From NCBI GenBank assembly GCA_014155875.1, contig JACEFZ010017451.1, positions 695,001 through 759,000 on the forward strand: 64,000 bases of DNA, read 5' to 3'. Below the pieces are notes generated by a model. It did no database searches and was not told the DNA's origin. It saw only the letters and a program-made list of their open reading frames with translations. A program made the translations under genes and the position numbers. Below, one piece after another: positions 43,081 through 53,807 of this stretch (position 1 is the first letter of the stretch; every line of letters begins with the position of its first letter). The stretch is from Cepaea nemoralis. Its lineage: Eukaryota > Mollusca > Gastropoda > Stylommatophora > Helicidae.

Positions 43081-43825
43081 CGCTTACTATGGTGTCATGT
43101 CCGTTTACCAAGGTGTCATGTCAGCTTACCAGGGTGTCTTATTCGCTTACCAGGATGTCATGTCTGCTTACCAGGATGTCATGTCTGCTTACCATGGTGT
43201 CATGTTTGCTTACCAAGGAGTCATGTCCGCTTGCCAATATGTCATGTCTGCTTACCAAGGTGTCATGTATGCTTACCAGGATGTCATGTCCGCTTACCAA
43301 GGTGTCATATATGCTTACCAGGATGTCATGTCTGCTTACCATGGTGTCATGTTTGCTTACCAAGGAGTCATGTCCGCTTGCCAATATTTCATGTCCGCTT
43401 ACCAGGATGCCATGTCCGCTTACCAAGGTGTCATGTCCGCTGACCAGGATGTCATGTCCATTTACCAAGGTGTCATGTTCGCTTACCAGGATGTCATGTC
43501 CGGTTTCCAAGGTGTCTTGTCCGCTTTCCAAGGTGTCACGTCCTCTTACCAAGGTGTCACGTCCACTTACCAAGGTGACATGTCTGCTTACCAAGGTGTC
43601 TTTGCTTACCAAGGTGTCTTGTTTGCTTACCAAGGTGTCTTGTTTGCTTACCAAGGTGTCTTGTTCACTTACCAAGGTGTGATGTCCACTTTCCAAGGTG
43701 TCATGTCCACTTACCAAGGTGCCATGTCCACTTACCAAGGTGCCATGTCCACTTACCAAGGTGCCATGTCCACTTACCAAGGTGCCATGTTCGCTTACCA
43801 AGGTGTCATGTCCACTTACTTCTCT
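43081..43825. repeat. 21-base tandem array, open in several frames
   Basis: About 35 units of taccaaggtgtcatgtccgct with variants (aggatgtcatg, atggtgtcatg, aggtgccatg). As 21 is a multiple of 3, three long frames stay open: plus AYQGVMS heptads (43097-43864), plus LTKVSCP heptads (43089-43682) and minus LVSGHDT heptads (43139-43801). No signal peptide, flanking exon or conserved domain supports coding. Confidence 0.93.
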
Positions 43826-43985
43826 CCATTTGAACTCAAGAATAGTCCATACACGTGCTACTAATTCTAGTGCACTGGACTGATGTTTGTGTGTGGATTA
43901 GCTTTCCCAGTTACCAGTGTCCCTTACCACCAGGCGAACCCACTCCGACTTCAGATATCCTTGTATATACTTTTCTGTGAGTAAT
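43826..43985 (-). mobile_element. SINE-1 3' part
   Basis: tttgaactcaagaatagtcc, gtgtggattagctttccca, gcgaacccactccgacttca: the inverse of the SINE-1 body and tail. The tRNA-like head is missing. Confidence 0.8.
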
Positions 43986-44635
43986 CCATGTCAGCGCTGT
44001 GTCGAACTCTGACCTAGTGACATCCTAATATGCCTCGCCGTAGATGTGAAATTCCAGCCTTGTACACCCCGCGGGTTTCTGAGATTGGAGTGGGGAAGGC
44101 AAGCTCTGCATTATGTTCCCCGTGAAGATCGTACATGGGTACATGGTCGGGGGCAAGTCTCACCTCCAATTCTACTTCGATAGATGGCCAGCATTTCTCA
44201 CAGCTTAGTCGGCCTAACTGCCAATGAATTGGGCTTAAGAGTGGGCTTGAGTCTCCACGAGGATTCACAAACTGACTGACCGACCCACTAACTGACACTT
44301 TATTGTACCCTTCTTCGTCTTGTCCTCCTCCTCATCTTCTCCTCCAACCCCTTTTCGTCCTCTTCTTTTCTATCATATTCCTCCTCTGCCTTCCTCCTAC
44401 TTATACTCACATGGGGCAACGAGGAGCATGTGTGATATTCACTGGCACAGGAACGGAGCATTATGGGGACGACCCTTTGCCGTGAAGTTGGAACCGCGAC
44501 TAACTGACTTCTTCCTCTTACTCCTCCACCACCACAACCACCACTACCATTTCATCCACCTTCTACTTCACTCTCAATGAAGCATTGATCCTCAAATTCA
44601 CGCAAACCCTGCTATTTTCTTAACTAGACTAGTTA
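43986..44635. other. No feature recognised
   Basis: Contains frames at 44014-44298 (minus) and 44303-44580 (plus) without known motifs, and a short cac/cat-rich segment near 44523-44570. Confidence 0.35.
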
Positions 44636-44915
44636 CCCCCCCCCCCCCCCCCCCCCCCCCCCTGAGTGTTGAGCTCGCTTTGAATCCAAGCGTAGTTGTC
44701 ACTAGACTGAGATTTGCATGTGGATTAGCTTTCCCTATTGCCAGTGTCCCTCGGCATCGGGCGAACCCACTGCGACTTCTGAGGTACTTGTAATTTACAT
44801 CCCCAAGTCAAGGAAGAGGAGTCGAGATTTTAGTTCAGCTGACAGGAGTAGGAGTTGAACCCGCTACCTCGGCATCAGCTCGCTCTTATCAACTCGGCCA
44901 CGCTGACCTCTAGAC
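44636..44915 (-). mobile_element. SINE-1, full copy beside a C25 run
   Basis: The minus strand shows the head gtggccgagttgataagagc and B-box-like gcgggttcaactcctactcc, then the SINE-1 body. At the tail side, 44637-44661 is a run of about 25 C replacing the junction. Confidence 0.8.
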
Positions 44916-44929
44916 TTGTTAATGATTGG

Positions 44930-45545
44930 TTGCACTTTGCAGCTAAGTTGTCTGCAGGATAAGGTAGCCAATCCCAGGCCGACCCTTGTTAGCCGCCTAT
45001 CGTCTCATGCATAGTAGCTTAGAGATTAGAACAAGAATCGCCATGGCCAAGGTAGGCTTTTGTGAGATAGAAAACATACTGACCAATAAAATGAGAAAAA
45101 GAGTGTTGAGGTGCTACATAGAACCTGTACTTTTGTATGGAAGTGAAGCGTGGACAATGAGCAGACGAACTGAAAAACATCTGATGGCTGTGGAAATGTG
45201 GTTTCTTAGGAAAATGCAGAGAATAGCATGGGCAGACTGAAAAACCAATCAGCAAGTCCTACAAGAAATACGTGGAAATCGTAAACTGAGTAGAGACATT
45301 AGACGTAGGCAGTCAAAATTATTTGGTCACGTTATGAGAAGAAATAAATTGGAGAACTTGGTGACAACTGGCAAGATTGAGGGGAGGAAAACAAGGGGAA
45401 GGCAGAGAAGTAAATACCTGGATGGCTTGGCCACGTGATATGGTCTAGACAAGAACACTGAGCTGATCCACAACTTTGGTTATCGAGTGAGATGGCGAAA
45501 CATGACCGTCCACGCTTATCGGCATGGCACGTTATGAATGAATGG
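44930..45545 (+). pseudogene. LINE-B 3' half
   Basis: Reads IRTRIAMAKVGFCEIENILT, then MRKRVLRCYIEPVLLYGSEA, then AVEMWFLRKMQRIAWAD, stop (tga at 45238). It continues as SKLFGHVMRRNKLENLVTTG and a YRHGTL-like end. This is the C-terminal domain of a LINE polyprotein. A closely related copy lies at 46770-47330, a truncated one at 36599. Confidence 0.85.
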
Positions 45546-45689
45546 TAGCTTACAGCTTTATTATGTATTATTGCTTCCCTGATGTGCCCAGGTAGCGGGT
45601 GTGAAATCCCAGTGTCAGCTTTGTTTTAGCGCGTCCCAGGGCCGAGTGGGAAACACCGCACATGTTTTGATGTTGGGGGACAGAACGGC

Positions 45690-45732
45690 GAGTGTGTCTG
45701 TGTGTGTGTGTGTGTGGGGGGGGGGGGGAAGG
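45690..45732. repeat. (GT)n followed by a G run
   Basis: tgtgtgtg repeat running into about 12 G. Confidence 0.9.
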
Positions 45733-45867
45733 GGTATGTTCCCTGTTCAGAATGTCTGGGGCAGGTGGATAATTTCCCGGTGGTTGTTTGTGCTGTGTCG
45801 TGTATATACTGTTCCCCCGCTATCGGGCCATAAAGTGTGTGCATGCACACTTGTGCGTGCCTTCTTC

Positions 45868-45908
45868 TTCTCTCGCTCTCTCTGTCTCTCTCACTTTCTG
45901 TCTCATTT

Positions 45909-45949
<41 letters not shown>
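45868..45949. repeat. (CT)n microsatellite
   Basis: Imperfect then pure ct repeat, ending exactly where the SINE-3 3' domain begins. Confidence 0.95.
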
Positions 45950-45952
<3 letters not shown>

Positions 45953-46055
45953 ATGGCAAACTACTGAACGTAAACTTGCCAAGAAATCATAAACAGCCTC
46001 AGAATGCCGGGGTTGACTGCGACGTCCTGTAAAGGACGTAACTAACTTTTTACAC
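45950..46055 (+). mobile_element. SINE-3 3' fragment
   Basis: cagcaatggcaaactactga, acgtaaacttgccaagaaat, ccggggttgactgcgacgtc, gtaactaacttttta. The head is replaced by the ct repeat. Confidence 0.85.
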
Positions 46056-46299
46056 CTGATCTCTTTGGTAGTGAAATTAGACACCTGGCCAATTCGGATA
46101 AGGGCGGAGAACAGGAGACCCCGTGTACACCCTCCACGCGGTAAAAATAACATGAGAGTTGAACATCGCGAAGAGTAGGTTATAGTCTTTAGCTCTGGCA
46201 AAATTAGCGGCTTGTTAGCGAAGGTGACAGAGTTGCGCTAAGAATGTACTCATTACTAATGATCGCGGTCTGACGAGGCTTCGACGCCTGCTTTTGTTG

Positions 46300-46640
46300 T
46301 CTCACTGGGTGCGACGTACTTCTCATCATTCAGAGCCTTGCCGGCTGGCGTGGGCGATCATGCCTCTCCACAAATTGCGATCTGCGGCCGCGTGGATCAA
46401 TTCGTGTGATGACTCCCTTCCGTGCCATGACACAAGACTGTCAAGAATCTTCTCATGCTGTCTTCCTCTATCTCTCTTTCCGCAAATCTTTCCTGTTTTT
46501 CAGTATGTGCGAGAAAAAAAAAAAAAACAACTAAAACCACATCTGGCTTCCATGGATTATTTCACCTGTTTACTAATTGTCCAGGATTCGCAACCGTATG
46601 TTAAAACTGGTTCTATGTAACATGCAAGAACTCTTCTATA
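46300..46640 (-). pseudogene. LINE-E 3' coding fragment
   Basis: The minus strand carries TYGCESWTISKQVK, then a broken GR-K region, then IDPRGRRSQFVERHDRPRQP, the LINE-E end inverted. An A13 run (46506-46519) lies inside it. Confidence 0.65.
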
Positions 46641-46698
46641 AGAGCCAAATTTCTGCATTGCCTGTGTTGTTGGTTCCTCATGGCTATATTTGTTTCTA

Positions 46699-47406
46699 CA
46701 GGGTGTATTTTTAATGACTGTGCAGTGTTCGAAAATATTGCCGGTCTAAGTTTTTTATTTACCTATTATGATGCTTAGATGATTAGAACAAGAATCGCCA
46801 TGGCAAAAGTAGCCTTTAGCAAGATGAAAAACATATTGACCAATAAAAAGATGTCAATTGAAACGAGAAAAAGAGTGTTGAGATGCTACATAGCACCTGT
46901 ACTTTTATATGGATGTGAAGCGTGGACAATGAGCAGTCAGGCTGAAAAACATCTGATGGCTGTAGAGATGTGGTTTCTGAGGAAAATGCAAAGAATACCA
47001 TGGACAGCCAGAAAGACCAATGAACAAGTCCTTCAAGAAACAAATGAAGATCGTAAATTGATTAGAGAAATTAGACGTAGACAGTCAAAATTCTTTGGCA
47101 TGTTATGAGAAGAAATGAATTGGAGAATTTGGTGACAACTGGTAAGATCGAGGGGAACAGACCAAGGGGAAGACCTAGAAGCAAGTACCTGGATGGCTTG
47201 GCCTTGTGGCATGGTCGAGACAGAAACACGGAGCTGATCCATGACTCTGGTGATCGAGTGAGATGGCAGAACATGACCGCCCACGCTTACCGGCATGGCA
47301 CATGATGGATGGATGGATTATGATGCATGAGCTTTACAGAGGGTGAATACAAAACTTGGACCGGCAATATTTTCAAACACTGCACAGTCATTAAAAATAC
47401 ACCCTA
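46699..47406. mobile_element. TIR element enclosing a LINE-B tail
   Basis: The left end cagggtgtatttttaatgac and the right end (inverted) tagggtgtatttttaatgac are near-identical and stay matched for about 55 bases (tgtgcagtgtt, gaaaatattgccggt). TA flanks both ends (46697-46698, 47407-47408). This fits a Tc1/mariner-type MITE. Between the two ends lies the LINE-B copy at 46770-47330. Confidence 0.8.
46770..47330 (+). pseudogene. LINE-B 3' half, one frameshift
   Basis: RTRIAMAKVAFSKMKNILTN, RKRVLRCYIAPVLLYGCEAW, MWFLRKMQRIPWTARKTNEQ, REIRRRQSKFFG. A small deletion at about 47099 (ggcatgttatg against ggtcacgttatg in the other copy) shifts the frame. The next frame continues RNELENLVTTGKIEGNRPRG and DRVRWQNMTAHAYRHGT. 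It ends in gatg/ggat repeats. Confidence 0.88.
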
Positions 47407-47469
47407 TAGTTGGTCGGATTTTGCAGCTGAAGTTGTCTGTGACCAGGGACAGCCAGTGACAAGCTAACC

Positions 47470-47725
47470 CTCACTTACCGCCTCTCACGACATGCATACA
47501 GGTGACATTGTTACTGTTCTTAGCTTCATATTAAGATCCGGGGTTGGGGTTTTCATGTGTGTCTTGCCGTGCGTCTCATTCATGTTTCAGCCGGCCCGTT
47601 GTATTCTCTGCATTGACCTCATTAACTACGTTTCCACTTGCGTTAGCTGTTTCTCATCTTGTCTGCTTATTGTCCATGGTTTACGTGCATACAACAATAT
47701 GGTTTCTGTATAGCGATTCAGCTCT
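47470..47725 (-). pseudogene. LINE C-terminal fragment
   Basis: The minus strand reads LLYARKPWTISRQDEKQLTQ and then VETLLMRSMQRIQRAG, the LLYGSExW block of LINE proteins. Bases 47409-47490 resemble 44922-45000, the region upstream of the other LINE-B copy. Confidence 0.65.
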
Positions 47726-47729
47726 CTAA

Positions 47730-48345
47730 TGAGTTGAGTTGTTGAGTTGAGCTAAGAACCGACACCACTGCACTCAGGACATTCCCATATGTGCTCCGTC
47801 CTCTCGTTCAACAGCCAGCGAAGAGTCATAATACTAATCGTTCCCACCGCTATCTGATTGAAAGTTCTCCTGATCTTCCCTCTCAGCTTTGAGATTCTAC
47901 CAGAACCCCTGCCGATCCCCCGCAATCTCATTCTTTCCACATATGGGTTCTCAATCTGATCCCCCACCTTCTCCACCTAGTCCCACAGGCGCACGGCCAC
48001 CTCTCCCTTGTCCATAGATAATCTACCACCAAGAGGTGCATTCCCTGCCAGCCTATCAGTATTTTCATTCCCCTGTACTCCCGCATGGCCAGGGGAAAAA
48101 AATCCATACAACTCATACAATCTGTGACCTCTGAAGCGAGGATAGCCATTTCACATGAAACGTTCCTCTCTCCACCTTACTAAGTATACTCCTTGAGTCC
48201 GTAATGAATGCAGTGTGTTGCAGTGGTCTCCTCTAACCAACAGAATGCCGCTGTTACCGCCTCCACCTCCATTCTCATGCTGGAAGTCGTAGTCAGCTCG
48301 CGTTTACTCACTGCGTTTGACAGCTTTTTATTGCCGAGTATGTTT
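47730..48345 (-). pseudogene. LINE-D RNase H to 3' end
   Basis: Minus strand, 5' to 3': TTTSSMRMEVEAVTAAFCWL (second RNase H block), a degraded middle, IENPYVERMRLRGIGRGSGR, then GTISIMTLRWLLNERTEHIW and ECPECSGVGS. A ttgag/tcaac tail lies at 47733-47750. Stops and frameshifts inside. Confidence 0.82.
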
Positions 48346-48356
48346 TCCATCTTGTA

Positions 48357-48402
<46 letters not shown>

Positions 48403-48425
48403 TTAATAATAATAATAATAATAAT
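48357..48425. repeat. (AAT)n microsatellite
   Basis: About 22 aat units with one interruption. It abuts the LINE-D remnant. Confidence 0.97.
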
Positions 48426-48429
48426 ATAA

Positions 48430-49235
48430 ATTAACAGATTCAGTGCCACACAAAAAGTAGGTTTGTACCAAACAAAAATGGATTGCGGAAAATGTGAAGT
48501 AGGGGCGTGTCACATTTATGACCTAAAAGTTGTTAATATGTTAGAGAAAATGTATTATATATTACATTACAGCATGTTGCTTAGGGGGAAAAATACTGTA
48601 TCGATATGTTTCTTGTGACAACATTTCGCAGTGACATTTCGGCGATATATAAGTCCATGGCAGATATGGGAAGTCGTTTAAGACGATTAATCATCCCATG
48701 GCAGTTGACTAGTGGAAGACTCTATTTTCATGCCATAATGGTTTAGTGCCAAATGGCCTATGCAGGCACCATACCCCCAATAGGCTTTATTTAATTTTAC
48801 AGGATAGTACAAGTTCATTTGATTGTGCACCATGTTCGGTCCTAATCTACTGTTCGGCATTGAACCAGTTAACACTGTAAGCTATTTGCAAGCGATTGTT
48901 GGAGCTCTCTTTGTTCAAATAACAGTGCACCACTTAAGGGACAATATAATAATTATCTGGAGTTTCTGGGCACCCAAAGAAGTCAAGGGAACAAGTAGAG
49001 ACCAGAGGATCCACTGGGCAATGTGAAAATTGAAAGCTATAGGTCTCGGGTGAATAATATGTGAAGGAAATGGACGGGGCGGCATGGGATAGCCTAGGGT
49101 AAGACACTTGGGTTGGTTGAAGATCTATGTTACAATGGGGCATAAAGAGCGAAAGAAGAATAATAGGCCTAGGGATCAGGGAGAAGTCGTTCGACCCTCC
49201 CCGGCCTAGAGATCTAAGGAAAGCCCGCTGTGGTC
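48430..49235. other. No feature recognised
   Basis: About 800 bases of unique-looking DNA. The frames at 48687-48875 (minus) and 48823-49026 (plus) lack motifs. Confidence 0.4.
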
Positions 49236-49430
49236 TGTGGGTAGATCAAAGCAAAGGCATGCGATTAACGGCATGGGGAATAAAGGGAAGGCTTCCATTC
49301 AGTGGCCCGTGGGTAGATCAAGACAAAGGCACCCAATTTACGGCCTGTGGTATAATGGGAAGGCTTCAGATCCATGACTGGAGATCAGAGTAAAGGCTTC
49401 AGATTCACGGAATAGGGATAAGAGATTTGC
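49236..49430. repeat. Diverged units leading into the 34-base array
   Basis: gtgggtagatcaaagcaaag and gtgggtagatcaagacaaag, each followed by gaaggcttc blocks: two or three units of about 70 bases. Confidence 0.6.
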
Positions 49431-50775
49431 CATTCGATCCACTGCCCATGTGTCATGAGAAAGCCATTCGATCCACTGCCCATGTGTCATGAGATAGCTA
49501 TCCGATCCACTGCCCGTGTGTCATGAGAAAGCCATCCTATCCACTGGCCAGGGGTCATGAGAAAGCCATCCGATCCACTGCCCATGTGTCATGAGAAAGC
49601 CATCCTATCCACTGCCCATGTGTCATGAGAAAGCCATCCTATCCACTGCCCATGTGTCATGAGAAAGCCATCCTATCCACTGGCTAGGGGTCATGAGAAA
49701 GCCATCCGATCCACTGGCCAGGGCTCATGAGAAAGCCATCCTATCCACTGCCCGTGTGTCATGAGAAAGCCATCCGATCCACTGCCCATGTGTCATGAGA
49801 AAGCCATCCGATCCACTGCCCATGGGTCATGAGAAAGCCATCCGATCCACTGGCCAGGGGTCATGAGAAAGCCATCCGATCCATTACCCACATGTCATAA
49901 GAAAGCCATCCTTTCCACTGGCCAGGGCTCATGAGAAAGCCATCCGATCCACTGCCCATGTGTCATGAAAAAAAGCTATCTATCTTATCCACTGCCCATG
50001 TGTCATGAGAAAGCCATTCGATCCACTGCCCATGTGTCATGAGATAGCTATCCGATCCACCGCCCATGTGTCATGAGAAAAAATGTCCGATACACTACTC
50101 GTGTGTCATGAGAAAGCCATCCTATCCACTGGCCAGGGGTCATGAGAAAGCCATCCGATACACTACCCATATGTCATGAGAAAGCCATCCTATCCACTGG
50201 CTAGGGGTCATGAGAAAGCCATCCGATCCACTGGCCAGGGGTCATGAGAAAGCCATCCGATCCACTGGCTAGGGGTCATGAGAAAGCCATCCTATCCACT
50301 GGCTAGGGGTCATGAGAAAGCCATCCGATCCACTGCCCATGTGTCATGAGAAAGCCATCCGATCCACTGCCCATGGGTCATGAGAAAGCCATCCGATCCA
50401 CTGGCCAGGGGTCATGAGAAAGCCATCCGATCCATTACCCACATGTCATAAGAAAGCCATCCTTTTCACTGGCCAGGGCTCATGAGAAAGCCATCCGATC
50501 CACTGCCCGTGTGTCATGAAAAAAAGCTATCTATCTTATCCACTGCCCATGTGTCATGAAAAAGCCATCTTATCCTCTGGCCAGGGTCATGAGAAAGCCA
50601 TCCTATCCATTGGCCAGGGGTCAGGAGAAAGCCATCCGATCCACTGCCCATGTGTCATGAAAAAGCTCCTATCCACTGCCCATGTGTCATGAAAAAGCCA
50701 TCCTATCCACTGGCCAGGGTCATGAGAAAGCCATCCTATCCACTGGCCAGTTGTCACGGGGGAGCCATCCGATCC
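49431..50775. repeat. 34-base satellite, about 39 units, with 551-base duplication
   Basis: Unit cactgcccatgtgtcatgag then aaagccatccgatc, with a second frequent type carrying ggccaggggtc. The rare variant agctatctatcttatcc occurs at 49974 and 50525, in matching surroundings. A block of the array has therefore been duplicated at a spacing of about 551 bases. Confidence 0.95.
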
Positions 50776-51419
50776 ACTGACCAGAGTTAATGGGAGGGCA
50801 TCGGATGCCTAGGGAAAGCCATCTAATCTAGTCTTTGGATCTCGGGGAGTTTCACATTCTCGACCCCTGATCTATAAAGATGGTCTACAGCAGAATTCGA
50901 ACCCATGCCTTGTCGAGTTAGAAACAAACACCTATCTCTAAACCAACCTTCACAAAGAAATGTCTGCATATCCCGGCACTAAAGACTACCTTGTTGCATA
51001 TTTACATTTGCGGTAACAGGACTGATTCTTGGCACGCGTAATCTGCAACGCTTCTCTTTAATTTCTTCTTGAAAAAACAGACGTCGAGTCAGTGGATTGA
51101 AAGCAATGCAACTTTAAACGTGAAACAAACATGCCGAAAACATGGAGCCTTTCATTAACGCCGCTCCTGGCTTAAATTATGTCGAGGGAAACCTCAACTC
51201 GGATTAGCATTCAGAGTAGTGCGTCGAAGTAAATTTCCAACGGCCGACCTGGTCTGTGTGCAGGGGTAGTTCTGTGGGTGTTGTCTCGTAGGCGTGTGGG
51301 CGATGAGGTGCCGTAGGTAGTACACCCGACTCCTACCGTGAAGGGTTGGGGATTCGACTGTCCGGGAGATGGTGCGTAGACCTGTTTGGCAGATCATGGT
51401 GGTGTGTTTGCGCGCGTGT

Positions 51420-51420
<1 letters not shown>
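50776..51420. other. Mostly unrecognised
   Basis: Unique-looking sequence. The segment 51300-51370 (gatgaggtgccgtaggtagt ... ggttggggattcgactgtcc) has a weak tRNA-like look, not enough for a call. Confidence 0.35.
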
Positions 51421-51489
<69 letters not shown>

Positions 51490-51507
51490 CCATCATCATC
51501 ATCATCT
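51420..51507. repeat. (CAT)n microsatellite
   Basis: About 29 cat/atc units. The poly-His, poly-Ser, poly-Met and poly-Asp frames are artefacts. Confidence 0.97.
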
Positions 51508-51868
51508 ACAGCAAATGGTAACGCGATTTGTGTGCCGTCAAAACAATTCTGGGCCATCTGTTGTCCTCTGTCTTCTGTGATATGTAATAGTGTGGGGATA
51601 CGGTTGTCTGATCCTTCTCTGTTCTTCTTTCCGCGGGGTTGTCTTTACTTTCCCTTTCTTTGTTTATATCCTTCCTCTCTGTTTGTCTTCCCCCTCTCTG
51701 TTTGTCTCTCTGGTCTCTTTTTCTCGCCCTCTTTCCTTTTTGCTTTCCTCTTCTATGATTATCACCTTCTTCTCTTTTCGTCACTCGCATCTCTGTTTAC
51801 CTGCGCCTCTGTTGTCTCCCTCATTTCCGTGTGGGTGTATGTGTATGTATATGTCTGCCTGCCTGTCT
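51508..51868. other. No feature recognised
   Basis: Pyrimidine-rich unique sequence. The 174-codon plus frame through it starts in the cat repeat and has no domain. Confidence 0.35.
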
Positions 51869-52310
51869 GAATATATACTGTCTATTAATATATACTCTGT
51901 CTAGTAATATATAGTCTGTCTATGAGTATATACTCCGCCTATTAATATATACTCTGTCTGTTAGTATATACTCTGTCTATTAATATATACTCTGTCTATT
52001 AGTATATACTCTATGAGAATATACTCTGTCTATTAATATACACCGGTCTCTGTGGCTAAAGGGCTTGCGAACGCGGTTTATGAGCCCGTATACCCGGGTT
52101 CGAAACACGGAGGTGCTGGTTTTTTTCGAAAACGGTATAGGGGCCGGTCGTTCAGAAAGCAATGGCAAACTACTGAACGTAACACTTGCCTAGTACATCA
52201 ACAGCAGCTGAAAATGCTGGTGTTGACTGCAACGTCCCGTAAGGGATACGCAACAAAATATATACTCTGTCTTTTAATATATACTCTGTATATGAGTATA
52301 TACTCCGGTG
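51869..52310. repeat. 19-base A/T array split by a SINE
   Basis: Units of tattaatatatactctgtc at 51869-52041 and 52257-52310. A SINE-3 sits between them. Confidence 0.9.
52042..52256 (+). mobile_element. SINE-3, best-preserved copy
   Basis: Head ccggtctctgtggctaaagg, then ctatacccgggttcgaaaca-like bases with an intact B box (ggttcgaaac). The 3' domain is complete: ggccggtcgttcagaaagca, atggcaaactactgaacgta, ctggtgttgactgcaacgtc. aatata lies at both borders, a possible short target duplication. Confidence 0.85.
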
Positions 52311-52440
52311 GACCCAGCCTAAAATGGGTCCCAGAAATGTCATGGGAAGACATGCGGCCGTTGTGATACTGACCACGTGACGCGCTGATTGCCTCACTTA
52401 GCTTCACGTGAGAGCTGTCCGATTCACTGGTCAGGGTGCA

Positions 52441-52985
52441 GGTCAGCATGGCCGAATGGATAAGAACGCGTTCTTAAACATCCGAGGTGTGCTGATGCCG
52501 AGGTAAGGGGTTCGGCCCCTACAGCGGACAGTTGGACTAAAATGTTGACCTATCGTCCTTGACTTGGGGACGTAAATTACAAGTACCTCTGAAGTCGGAG
52601 TGGGTTCGCCTGATGGCGAGGGACGCTGTTAATGGGGAAGGCTAATCCACACGCAAAATTCAGCCCAGAACTACTGGAAGTGCCTGCTCCGTGGCGATGG
52701 CATTACGGACGCAGTTCGTAATTCCGCTTACCTCGCGTTCAAAAAACAGCTACAGACTATTTGCCAGTAGACCGTTTTGCGTTGGTTGTTTACGAAATGG
52801 TACGGGTACCGGTCGTTCAGAAAGCAATGGCAAACTACTGAACGTAAACTTGCCAAGAGTTAACAGCAAAACATGCAGGTGTTGACTGTGACCTCCTGTG
52901 GTGGATATGCAACTAACTGGTTTTAACTACTATAACTAGTGTGTCTGGACTACGCTTCCGTGTAAAGCGAGCAAGCGTAAAAAAA
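52441..52985 (+). mobile_element. SINE-1 split by SINE-3
   Basis: SINE-1 head gcatggccgaatggataaga, B box ggggttcggcccctac, body cgtccttgacttggggacgt and gaagtcggagtgggttcgcc to 52675. Its tail resumes at 52925 (aactactataactagtgtgt, ctggactacgcttc, gcgagcaagcg, then A-rich). Confidence 0.88.
52676..52924 (+). mobile_element. SINE-3 nested in SINE-1
   Basis: aactact flanks both ends (52669-52675, 52925-52931). The interior has tgctccgtggcgatggcatt, acgaaatggtacgggtaccg, gttcagaaagcaatggcaaa and atatgcaactaactggtttt. This is a target-duplicated insertion in the SINE-1 tail. Confidence 0.88.
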
Positions 52986-53003
52986 ACTGGTCAAGGTTTA
53001 CAG

Positions 53004-53038
53004 GGAAGCCATTCGATCCACTGGCCAGGGGTCATGCC
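53004..53038. repeat. Isolated unit of the 34-base satellite
   Basis: gccattcgatccactggcca then ggggtcatg is an exact-looking unit of the array that ends 2.2 kb upstream. Confidence 0.8.
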
Positions 53039-53294
53039 ATAGTGAGTCGGAAGTACAGACCACAACAATATGGGTCTGATACCATGTCTAACCCAATACA
53101 ACTGAAGGCTTGTAGAAGGGTTATCTGCACTGTTAAGACATGACCTCGTAGATGTGAACAATTCAGCATGCTCCACGCGTCTGGATAGTCAAGTTTTCTA
53201 ACTGGTGGTGAACTGTATCGCTTCTTTTAAAACCAGGTCGCGGGATCGATCTAGCACACCGAGATCGCTTGATTGATCTGACACACCCATCACT

Positions 53295-53480
53295 ATGTGC
53301 TCTGCCAGCTGGCGTAGGCATGCATGTCTCCACACAGCTCCGGGTCCTGGGTGTCCTGGGTCGTTAATTATATGCCTCCATGCAACCGTCGCAGTATGTC
53401 CAACACCATTGCTCTATGTCTGCCCTTGCTTCTTTTCCCGCCGATCTCCAATGCCTCAATTCATGACCACAAATCTCCCT
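53295..53480 (-). pseudogene. LINE-E 3' scrap
   Basis: gctctgccagctggcgtagg, catgcatgtctccac and atgcctccatgcaac are the inverse of the LINE-E ending. Confidence 0.6.
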
Positions 53481-53550
53481 TTGTCGTCATCATCATCATC
53501 ATCAGCATCATCATCATCACCATCATCATAATAATCATCATCATCAAGCA
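53480..53550. repeat. (CAT)n microsatellite
   Basis: Imperfect cat/cag/aat triplets directly at the LINE-E fragment, the side where the gat-rich tail would lie. Confidence 0.93.
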
Positions 53551-53599
53551 ATCAAGCGTTGTGGGGAGGAATAATTGGTGCCCCGACGCCCGATGGGCG

Positions 53600-53800
53600 G
53601 CATTGGACAGTATCATTCCGTGTGACTGTACAATTTCTTTGATGTCATCAATCTATTTTCTTCTTGGGTGTCCTCTTTCTCTATTAGCAGATCTTCGTTG
53701 ATGTACGGCCAGTGCTTGTAATTCTTGGTGTTGCATTCTAACGAGCCTTCTTAATAGTTGTGTATACAGTTCTGCTTTCATTAGCCATTTTCAGACTCTC
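53600..53800 (-). pseudogene. LINE C-terminal fragment
   Basis: The minus strand reads RKRTPKKKIDDIKEIVQSHG and then MILSNAAHRA, like the RGRPRKRWIDDIKED block of LINEs. Short and broken. Confidence 0.5.
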
Positions 53801-53807
53801 GTTGTTT

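Noticed and set aside
51421..51557. Poly-Met, poly-Asp and poly-His frames
   Set aside because: Artefacts of the (CAT)n microsatellite.
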